From assembly GCA_025094145.1 (NCBI GenBank), contig JALLLS010000025.1, positions 1-64,000 of the forward strand: DNA of 64,000 nt, given 5' to 3'. The notes beneath the pieces are model-generated. The model was not told the origin of the DNA. It saw nothing but the letters and a program-made list of their open reading frames with translations, and searched no databases. Source of the stretch: Spinellus fusiger (Eukaryota > Mucoromycota > Mucoromycetes > Mucorales > Phycomycetaceae). The stretch's first letter is position 1, and each line of letters begins with the position of its first letter. Shown here one piece after another: positions 47,674-56,704 of the stretch. The translations under genes and the position numbers were made by a program.

Positions 47674-48549
47674 GCTTAAGAATATAATGTCAGCGAAATC
47701 AGTCACAGTCAAGTATAGAAAGAAAAGGGCAACAACGCATAAATTTGCTTAATGGATCTTACAACAGTGACTATCATTTTTCTGTGTTGTTGCGATTATT
47801 GTTGCTGCTGCTACTGGTAAAAATAGAGCAATGCTACTAGGAAAATAACCATCCGTCAGACACTATAAAAAATCCATTTGTCTATCATATTGTTCTAATA
47901 GCAAGGACAAAGAGTGTGCTTGGTATAAATAAGATTATATTCTTCAAACTTGTATATGCTTGTTTCTATGTCTACTAATATACCTTTTTTATTGTCTACT
48001 TTTCTTCCATCTATTTAGGTTACTATTATTCAGGAACATATAAAGCCATTCTGCTTCTACTGTTTCTAACTATGTGCAATAATAGTAATAGTAAAGTGAG
48101 TCCCCATAATTTATAGGTGAAGCAGTACTGAATTTTCAATACTATGGAAAATAAGCTACTTAAGATAGGAGGCAGAGACAATACATTGACTTTTTCATTT
48201 TATTTTTACATAGTTAAAATATTATTCTGTTTGGTTTATTTCTTATTATCCTGGCATTATACATAAATATGTGTTCCTTAATTCTTTTCTCTTATTATAT
48301 TATTATTGATTTATATCTATATAAATTATGAAAATAACTACATTAGTAGTCTCTGTAGTGTCAAAAAGTAAGATTAAAATACTAGGAGTAAATGGAAGAG
48401 CGGAGCGGATCTTTAGAATATCATTGCATTGGAAATCCTATAAAAAAGAAGTATGTTTGTTACATTAAATAGATATGTTTCTCAAAGTTACATTGTTATG
48501 AATTAAAGACTACTCATGTACAAAAATTAGCCCGAAGAAAGTAGTTTGT
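47674..48549. other. AT-rich intergenic, no gene
   Basis: Upstream of the BRE-like gene (-). No gene or clear repeat recognised. Confidence 0.5.
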
Positions 48550-48577
48550 GCCTTTTAAATACAAATGTTCTTCTTTA
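48550..48577 (+). repeat. 28-bp direct repeat, left of HTH gene
   Basis: GCCTTTTAAATACAAATGTT followed by CTTCTTTA; matches 49718-49745 at 26 of 28 positions in the same orientation. Confidence 0.65.
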
Positions 48578-49121
48578 TATAAGCTTTATCTTGATAATGT
48601 TATCACTTTATGAATTGATTAGATAGAGATGTAATACTCTCAGAATACAAGTAGAAGAGTGTTGATACTATAGAAGAGTGTTTTGTTTGTAAGTCACTTA
48701 GTAACCATCATCAGTAATTGGTATCTATCACAGTCTGGTATCTTGAGGGTTCTAATGAAGATGTTTGTTGTGTTGGATAATGTATACATTGCAAAATAGT
48801 AGTGTTATAAGAAAACAACACTACTGGTAACCTTACTGGCAAACTTACTGGTGATTTTATAAATACATCTAGTATAATTAATACTATCATTTAGTATTTG
48901 ATATTTCCCTGTATCAGCACACCACCACTACTATATTTATTGGTGGACTTTATATGTCTTGGTCATATACTCTTGTTTATTCATCTATTTTAAAGCATAG
49001 TTTTGCTGCTATTGTCAGTAATAAACTAATACTATGACCCCATTTCATACAGAGAAGTACTATTCAATATTTACATTCATCAATGAATACAGGGGAAACC
49101 ACAATTCTTTATAAGAGAACT

Positions 49122-49613
49122 TCAAGCTTCATCATTTGTTTGAAGATCAAGTGTACAGCTGGATTGATCCTGTTCCTGCTTGATTTCTTCATTGTCTGTG
49201 ATAGATTGAGATTCTACTTGCAAGTTAACCTCAACTTCTTCGGTAATTATGGGCTTGGTCTCAATGTCAGTTATGGGCTCAAGAGAGACTCTTTCCCCGT
49301 ATGCCTTCAAGATTCTATAAACAGTTGATTCGCTAATACCAACTACAGCAGCAATCTTTCTTTGACTGAGGCCATTGACAGTGTACTCGTGTATAACAGT
49401 ATTGCGTATGTCTTCAGTATTAATAGTTTGTTTATTAGAGTTTGTTTCCTTGATAGTGACTGTCTTCTCGATAGTATTTTCCTGTTCAGTAGTGTCTGTT
49501 TTTTCTATAGTGACATTTCTCTCGGTGCTATCTGTTTTTTTGATGATGGCTGTTTCTTTATCAGTGTCTACTTGTTCAATAGCAGTTGTTTCTTCAGTAG
49601 GTGAAATAGACAT
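49122..49613 (-). CDS. Single-HTH paralogue of the left-edge gene
   Basis: 163 aa from the ATG at 49613; an upstream ATG at 49730 would add a hydrophobic, unrelated stretch. Residues 1-65 are Thr/Glu/Lys-rich with imperfect repeats of the type IEKTDTTE. One HTH follows at about 67-110 (IRNTVIHEYTVNGLSQRKIAAVVGIS), then an acidic tail ending LQTNDEA identical in most positions to the gene at 1-972. No transposase catalytic domain. It gives the complete N-terminus missing from the left-edge copy. DNA binding is likely; the role is unknown. A Tc1 element has landed 133 bp upstream of the start, so its promoter may be displaced. Confidence 0.75.
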   Translation of the reverse strand: MSISPTEETTAIEQVDTDKETAIIKKTDSTERNVTIEKTDTTEQENTIEKTVTIKETNSNKQTINTEDIRNTVIHEYTVNGLSQRKIAAVVGISESTVYRILKAYGERVSLEPITDIETKPIITEEVEVNLQVESQSITDNEEIKQEQDQSSCTLDLQTNDEA

Positions 49614-49717
49614 TAGGTGGCGTAAGTAAGGAATTGCTATAGCTACGTTTGAATGTAAACAATTGCTCCGGAGTTTAAATAAGCTCCAAGTAAAGTAACA
49701 AGGAAAAAGAATCAGGG

Positions 49718-49745
49718 GCCTTTTAAACACAAATGTCCTTCTTTA
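49718..49745 (+). repeat. 28-bp direct repeat, right of HTH gene
   Basis: GCCTTTTAAACACAAATGTC followed by CTTCTTTA; its last TA is the target site of Tc1 element 3. With 48550-48577 it brackets the HTH gene in a 1196-bp unit. Confidence 0.65.
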
Positions 49746-51119
49746 CAGTCCCATGTAATAGGTGACTAGACAAAAGATAAATATCTATTTTTTATTGTTC
49801 AAAAATAAAAGAGGTCTTTTTCTTTTCTTTTATAGCTTATTCAAAAGATGACCTCAATCAAAAAAAGATCAGCCAACTATTAGTCAAGAACATAAATATA
49901 GTCCTATCAAAAGAAGAGAGCATGATGTGTTTATTAGAGGTCAAATTATAGGACAATGGAGAAGACATGCTAACTATCAAGGAATTTCTGACAATCTTGA
50001 CATTCTAAAGAGTACAGTGGGCAGGATCGTCCTATTTTATAAAAACAAAGGCACAATTCAACTCAGAATACATACAGGAAGACCTGAAAAGGTTTTATCT
50101 ACTTCAAAACTGGCTATCATTCTGTCTATTTGCAGAAACCCTATACAAACAATTACATATCATTTGAGAAATATGAATGATGCAGGCGTATATAGTTGCC
50201 GTAGCATATTTCTAAAATATATTAATAAACTCAGGGTATTTTCATGCTCACCATCAAGACAACCTGGTATGACACTTACTCACAAGCAAAGACAATCAGA
50301 ATAGTGTAAAAACAAGGCTGATTGGTGAGTGGAGAGGTGGAGTAACATCATTTAGTCTGATGAATCTCATTTTGCAGTTGTGGGCAATGATAAAAGGAAT
50401 AGATTAATCAGGAAGAAAGGCGAAAGGTACAAGGAGCGTCATACTCAAAGAACATACAAGTATGACAAGGGTTCAGTCATGGTTTGGGGTTGATTTTGGT
50501 GTTAAGGTGTAGGACTTCTTGTACTCTTGGAGAGATCAGTTAATCAAGACAAGTATGTCAATGCAATTGCTAAATACTTTCTTTCTTGGTTTCAGAAATT
50601 GCAAGAGGACCTCAATTAAACCATGCTCTTCCAAGAAGATGATGCTCCTTGCCACACAGGAGCATATAGTAGATGGTGCAAACAAGAGAGATGTAGGTTT
50701 GAAGGTTTTGATTTGTGGCCTGCACAGAGTCCAGATCTTAATCCAATTGAGCATGTCTGGGCTTATCTTGAAAAGAAGATCGAGCCGTGTTGAACAAGCA
50801 TAATCAATACAAAATAGCTTGAAGGATGCTTGCGTAGTGAATGAGAGAAGATCACAAATGAAATTCTGGAAAATTTAGTGGATAGTATGTCAAAGAGGTG
50901 CTCCACTGTGATGAAAAATAAATGCTTTGCTACAAGGTGCTGAGCAATATTTCTATAATGAGGATGTAGACAATCATCTAAAGAACAACTGTTCCAAATC
51001 TTGTCTTATTCCATGAACATTTTATTATCAACATTTTTGACTGATAGATATGCCTTTAATTTTCAAAAAAAAATTCAAAAAAAATGATTTCTTGTCTAGC
51101 CACTTATTACATGAGGCTG
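49746..51119 (+). mobile_element. Tc1/mariner element 3 with well-defined ends
   Basis: TA at 49744-49745 and 51120-51121. Terminal inverted repeats CAGTCCCATGTAATAGGTG (left) and CAGCCTCATGTAATAAGTG (right, read inward), continuing CTAGACAA. Length 1374 bp. Good ends despite a broken transposase suggest insertion more recent than that of elements 1 and 2, or spread by trans-mobilisation. Confidence 0.85.
49927..50945 (+). pseudogene. Tc1-family transposase, broken (element 3)
   Basis: The N-terminal HTH region is in 49927-50304, whose first ATG is at 49933. The catalytic segment continues in other frames: SDESHFAVVGND near 50355, MVWG near 50480 followed by a stop, FQEDDAPCHTGAYS near 50625 and SPDLNPIEHVWAYLEKKI near 50731. 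Several stops and shifts remove function. DDE residues are recognisable. Confidence 0.8.
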
Positions 51120-51139
51120 TACATCGAAGTACTTGGAGA

Positions 51140-51660
51140 GGCCTAATGCCCCGAGCTTGAGCATCTCTCTCTCTATCTACTAAAGCCTGATATCAGTTTC
51201 TGCCTACAGGAGGAAAATGCTAGACCCCATACAATCAGGGCAACTTGTGAATGGAGTGTAGAAAGAGGATGAAAACTCTTCCTTACTGTCCCCCACAATA
51301 CTGATCTCAATCCAATTGAGCATCTGTGGGGCCACCTCGAGAAGATCATCAGAAAGGACAGAAGGGTGTATACCGCCAAGGAGAAGTTGGAGGCAGCCCT
51401 GATACTGGGGTGGGGTAAAATATCAAAGGTGACAGACAACCTCATTGCCAGCATGGGGCGGAGATGCCATACCGTCATAGATGTCAAGGGTGGCCACAGT
51501 GGTTATTAATTAACCTTAGAATAAAACTAATGTTATTTATTCTGAACACTCTTTTATGTATCCATTGAGGATTTTATGTCTTTAGCTAATAGATTCATGA
51601 AGCTATAACATTATTAAGAAAAGTATGAATCTAAAAAAGGGAATCTGCATTTGAAAAAAT
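51140..51660 (+). pseudogene. 3' fragment of a Tc1 element related to element 2
   Basis: Matches the C-terminal end and 3' flank of element 2 (24440-24920): ARPHTIRATCEW, QSPPTILISIQLSICG in shifted frames, then GRRCHTVIDVKGGHSGY and the shared tail GAATCTGCATTTGAAAAAA at about 51641. It lies directly beside element 3. Confidence 0.7.
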
Positions 51661-54460
51661 TCCAATTCTTTCTTTTCCTCACTTTATTTAGCTTTTTCTT
51701 TGCTTCTTTCATGCTTTCCATTTCTCATATTTACTACTGGTTGTATTTTCCAATAATAGACTGTACACCTACAATAGACAAAAGATAATATAATTTATTG
51801 GATGGGGTATGTTATTGTTTCCAAGTAAGAAAAGACATAGAAAAAGAGGCAACTTATAATATTCTATGAAATGAAAAGACTTTTCTTGGTAAAGTTTAAC
51901 ACAATATGATAATGATTGACACTTACTATAGCTATTATAATTAAAGGCATGAGTTGATCTTAGAGGCGTGTAGAACTCGAGAGAGAGCCGCTACTAACAC
52001 GAAGATCACACACAAAAGAGGGAATTGGGGGATGTACTTAACGGAGTAGTCTTTCTGAATTAGCAGAAAGAGTGATACCGGAGACGAAAGAGTGTTCACC
52101 AACAATAGTGACAGAAGACCAAAAAGAGTATGTAACCTACAGTATTACAGGGAAAGAAAAGGAGATAGCGGTAATAATGGAAATAAGAAAAATGAGATGA
52201 AGTACTGTTCGTTTCGATATTTAGAGCGAGCTTGGCCTCTGCAATACGATCCAGAAGATACCAAGGAAGATGATTGTTTTATTTGAGAGTTTTATCCTAT
52301 GGTATATATACACAATATTTACAGTAGAATGATAGTCCTATGTATCTAGTTATGTCGATATATATTAATCAACGTCTTATTACATTCCGAGCTAACGGAT
52401 AGTCCTTCCTGCCTATCATCACACTATGCTATATACCTATTACTATCACATTATATTTATTTATTCATTGAGAATAAATAATATTCTCATGTATCCCACG
52501 TTAGACAAATACTAAATACACTGCAGGAAGCCCTCTTTCTAGTCCTCCTTAAATGAAAAGGTTAAATTAACAAACAGATAACGTACTGAATAAACTCAAT
52601 ATAAAAGACTGACCCAATAAGCCATATAAGTTCAATGAACATTTCCTTTTCTCTCTTTATTGATTGAAGGAAAAAAGACAAAATTACATGGAGTCTACAA
52701 TCAATCAATACATTTAATATTAAATAAAAGCCCTGATCATGAAAAAACAATTTATTTCTGTGTGTCCTCAGTGAACAGGTCAAACCCTTCTCTATGCATA
52801 GGAGAAGCAAAATACAAAGACAAAGACAGCTATTTTGAATAAATAAAGTTAGTACCCTAAGCGCGGGTTGAGTATTCTTAGTATCTGCAAAGACAGAACT
52901 CATCTGCCTAATTTCTGCACACTTTTCTCTCAGGGACAGGGACAGGGACAGGAACACAACACTAGAAATGAGAGACAATAGACGGGGTGTCTCCTCGTAC
53001 GATGGCATCATTGACTGCACCCCGCTCATTCATTCATTTTTTTCTTCCTCTTCTTTGGATCAGTTTGGAGAAAAGCTTTTTGTTTGTTTACTCAAATGGT
53101 AGGAACCCCTTTTCTTTATGATTTTCCTCTCTTCCTTCTTCACTTTATAAGATTATGTAGTATTCCATGTGTTTTTATATCTATAGGTGAGTTAAAACTT
53201 CATTCATTCATTTTTTTTTGTTTACTTGCCACTGCTCATAGGCTCAATTGATAATCTAATTATGGCCAATCGTGATGAACATGGAGATAGATTTACACAT
53301 TTTAAGATGTTTAGGATATATAAAGAAATGGTCGGACCATCAAGTCATAATCCTACTCTAATTGGCTAAACACAGATGATCTCTGTTGACATAAACGTAC
53401 TGAACGTTATATTGCTTAATTGGGTGCAGATAGGTGTCTTTGCATCTATTCTTTCTTTTTCTACTACTGATGTCTCAAGCCTTTTAGTTGTTAATATTTA
53501 CTACTACAGATGTGTTCTCTTAATATTTTACTATTTTATTATTTTTTTTCTTTTGATAGGCTAAACAAGTAAATCTATAATTCTATCTTTCTTTATGCCA
53601 ATGACTTTGGATTCATTAACCTTTAAAAATATCTATCAATATCAATATCAATAAATATATATAGTATTAATACAAGTTTGTTAGAAATATAGTAAGTATT
53701 CTCACAGGAATAATAAGAATGACCCTTTGTCTTCTTAATAATAAAGAAACAGGGAGATAGGAATATATCTTCTAGTAACAACCCGTGATGCATACAAAAT
53801 ACACTACTCAGTTTGACGTGTAGAATTCATAGCTGGGACTGAGATTAGACATTTCATCCTTTGAGTTATCCTTCCACTCTCTATCTAAACACTTAAGGAT
53901 AGAGTTTAAGATGGGAACATTGGATAAGGATGTCCGAGTAAGATAAATGAGCAGAGGTTTATAAGGCAAGAGGTATATAGATACTATTTGCAGTCTATTT
54001 TGGTCATGTAAAAGGTGTTTATTCTCGTCATTTGAATAGTATCTTCAACACACATACTATAATCGGTACTTGTTGGTATATGAAACATGGGTCTGTTAAA
54101 GTATAGTCTTCTCTGGCCATTCTACAATACAAAATAAAGTGATATATATATATATATATAAATCTACTATAATAATAACTATACTATTTACTCTTTTTAT
54201 CTTTTTATCTATTTATCTATTTAAATAAATAGATAGTCTATGATCTCCTATAACTATACAATATATTTACTACAAGATAAGTTTATTATTTCCATTCATT
54301 CATTTGTAGATAGCAATCCATTTTATAGAGTCTATTGTCTTTTACATTCTTCAAGTTAGATCGGCTATCTATATATTAATATATAATAAACCATTCTCTT
54401 TATATATTTATGAATCCACTATAAAAGAATAGATCGACATCCCCGACAGTGTTATTCTTA
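51661..54460. other. Gene-poor AT-rich region
   Basis: No confident gene. On the plus strand 52035-52286 has two overlapping readable frames (LAERVIPETKECSPTIVTE; YLERAWPLQYDPEDTKEDDC) that could belong to a small spliced gene, but no phase-consistent model was found. A minus-strand frame at 53029-52562 is hydrophobic and includes a (GGGACA)n array at 52933-52953; not supported. (TA)n at about 54143-54160 and AATATC repeats near 53636-53655. Confidence 0.4.
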
Positions 54461-54785
54461 CACACCTAAAGATTTTTGGGATATAAAAGTAAATACACGG
54501 ACAATAAAATCGCAATATTCTTATGATTGGCTAATGTGTTTTAAAAGGGTATTTTGCTGTCTAAATGAACTACTTCAAACTCTGTCTGCCTATTCTAGCA
54601 ATAGCTACACTATTTTCAGAAAGTATTGGTGCATCTTTGGGGAAATTATAGTATAGAGATGTAGTATGGTTCAAAAGAGACTTATGTGTATCTTGGTTTA
54701 GTGCTGTGATAACTACACCGGATTTTTCTTTGATGTTTTGGTGGGTTGGCTACTACTAGCTAATGATGACTCCTTTCTTTTGGTA

Positions 54786-55255
54786 TCAACAGACTGTACT
54801 GTCTTGGATCGACAAAAGCATTTGGGTTGTTTGCCTTCTTCTCATAGCCAAAAAAAAAAGAACATGAAGAAATTTCAATGTTGCTGCTATGTCCTGATTC
54901 CAAAAGCGTTGAAAAATCATCTCATCAGAAGCTCCAGCAGTTTTGGTCATGATCTTCAAACATTGTTGGGTTTTGCACCTAAATAAAATAATAATAATAG
55001 ACTTATTGGCCTTTTCTTTGAATTTCATATATAAGCTTTTTACCTTAAAAGACCATGACATGTCACTGTGGGGTTCTTCTTTCTTCTGAAGGGTCTTGGG
55101 GTTTGCATTTTCTTGAATTCCTCAAGCTCACCGTTCTCACAGGAAGGACAAAGACTGGATGTTTTGAACTCATCAATAAGGAACACCCTGAACCCTTTTT
55201 TCTTCAATATTCTTCTTATTCCAACACCTCTCACTGGTTCATGGAGCTTAACACT
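54786..55255 (-). pseudogene. Fanzor (eukaryotic TnpB-like) C-terminal fragment
   Basis: Two pieces, 55255-55044 and 54978-54786, joined by a 65-nt GT-AG intron with consistent phase. The first reads VGIRRILKKKGFRVFLIDEF then KTSSLCPSC, and after a spacer TCHGLLR; the second begins CKTQQC and later has RFWNQDIAATLKF. This is the Fanzor/TnpB C-terminal pattern: a zinc finger with CPxC and a second Cys pair, the HGLLRC block typical of Fanzor, and the final RuvC-III Asp in WNxDxxAA. Fanzors are RNA-guided DNA endonucleases found in eukaryotic transposons, including Tc1/mariner-type elements. The N-terminal and main RuvC parts are absent and a stop precedes the fragment, so it is a relic. A frame slip in the poly-T tract near 54852 also affects the very end. 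Confidence 0.75.
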
Positions 55256-55653
55256 TAATTAATTGTCAAGATGAGCATAACTAAGCAAGGTAATGTGCCA
55301 TTATTAACAAAGAGAAACAATAGAAGGAAGTGATAGACACTACCAAGGACTATTCTAAAAGTAAAAAGGTAAGCAGTGTCATCATCTGGGCTTGAGCTCA
55401 TTGTATTCCATAAGACACTCATTGTATTATTATTAGGCAAGTGAAGGCTCCTTTCAAGTCAGTCTCAGGTGGTCTTTTATACTGTCTAGAGTGTCTAGGG
55501 TGTACTCCTGAGCATAGTTATCTATCTTCCAAGGATAAAGCATAAGGTTTTTAGGGTATAGATTCTATTGCTATGAGGGAATGCACTTGGGCAGTAGCTA
55601 TAGTCATACTATAGTATTATCTATACTATTACAATAAACAATTTTATTCATCA

Positions 55654-55933
55654 TGTCGTCTTTGGCTTTAACCAAAGGGAAATCCGGACAGTTCAAAGAG
55701 TAAACAAAGTCTGATCTTTATTGATGGGTCTTTCACACTTGTTTTATACTTTTCTAATTACTAATATCTACTAATAAAAGCTATGGAAAGCCCCTTCTTG
55801 CTAAAGTATCATCCCCTAGATATACGCCTTGCTAACTAATTCATCTTCTACTATGTGGTCCCGTTTAGGCAGTTTGTGTTTCTATTGACTGGGATGATCG
55901 ATAGTTCTATTTATGGAAAGTGATTATCCGACA
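55654..55933 (+). repeat. LTR-like element, copy 5, with ATCA target duplication
   Basis: TGTCGTCTTTGG...TTATCCGACA, 280 bp, flanked by direct ATCA at 55650-55653 and 55934-55937. Copy A retains the unoccupied site ATTCATCAACAAT near 4680. Confidence 0.75.
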
Positions 55934-56255
55934 ATCAACACTATATTCTATTGATAATACAGTTTGATAGTGTGGTATCCATAAAAGGAAATAATAATTT
56001 AGATACTTGCAAACCTTTTGGTTTTAAACACAGATTCATATAAGGTGCGTTTATACCATTTCCGAAAAGTAATGTCGCATTCACTTGTCACATCTGCGTA
56101 TACATTGTATTATAAATATTTATGAAACGCAATATTAATTTTTGGAAGTAATGTATTCAATGATGTAAAAGGAAGAAGATATCACCACTTAAAGGCCAGA
56201 AGAATCTCCTGGTGTGTAGTCATTTCTTTTCAGTATCACTTTAATTCTATAGAAG

Positions 56256-56480
56256 ATGCAACAGGTATCACTGACACAAAGACTCAGAAAAAGAACAGCT
56301 CAAAGTCAGCAATATCTTTGTGTCCTAACTATAGCCGGACATTGGAAAGTGTTTCATTTGGAAAGACCCTATTGGGATACCCCACCATTGAGAGAAAGAT
56401 CAATAGAAGCAAAAAGAAAGAAAGAGTACAGTCATTTGATGTATAAAAATAAAAATAAAAATAAAAATAAAAATAAATAA
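56256..56480 (+). CDS. Hypothetical 74-aa protein, doubtful
   Basis: ATG at 56256 just outside element E. The first about 60 residues have a balanced composition (QRLRKRTAQSQQYLCVLTIA, then WKVFHLERPYWDTPPLRERS), unlike typical noise. The end is an (AAAAAT)n simple repeat giving Lys-Asn. No family recognised. It is convergent with the LIM gene. It could be an exon or chance. Confidence 0.3.
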   Translation: MQQVSLTQRLRKRTAQSQQYLCVLTIAGHWKVFHLERPYWDTPPLRERSIEAKRKKEYSHLMYKNKNKNKNKNK

Positions 56481-56704
56481 AAAGAGCTGGACACTTATAA
56501 TAGAGTCCAGACGTAGAGTAAAGAATAGGCCAATGCCAATGCGTAGTATAATAGAGTCTTCTGAAAAGGGAGAGGACTACAAGCCAAAGAAATAGATATA
56601 GACGTTACAAGGTAATAAGAAGAAGAACAGAAAGAGCAAGAGGAGGACAAGAGGACAATGGAAACAAAAACAGAAAGGAGATCCTTCATTCTACAAAGGA
56701 CTAA

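Larger units (their letters stand above)
54461..56216 (-). mobile_element. TIR element family, copy E, carrying Fanzor relic
   Basis: TA-flanked at 54459-54460 and 56217-56218. Ends read inward CACACCTAAAGATTTTTGGG and CACACCAGGAGATTCTTCTGGC, the family type also seen in copies A, B and D. Inside, from right to left, are an LTR-like insertion (55654-55933), the shared MPNNNTMSVL segment, the Fanzor-like coding part (55255-54786) and the conserved terminal about 150 bp. No transposase. Confidence 0.75.

Noticed and set aside
52562..53029. 155-aa hydrophobic minus-strand ORF as a membrane protein
   Set aside because: Contains a simple hexamer repeat and an apparent intron end (TACTAAC...AAATAG); no family pattern or consistent model.
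4292..55440. MPNNNTMSVLY... frame recurring at 4292-4477, 8345-8530 and 55255-55440 as a conserved protein
   Set aside because: It recurs only because it lies in a repeated element; there is no matching upstream frame, codon bias or family match, and copy D breaks it.
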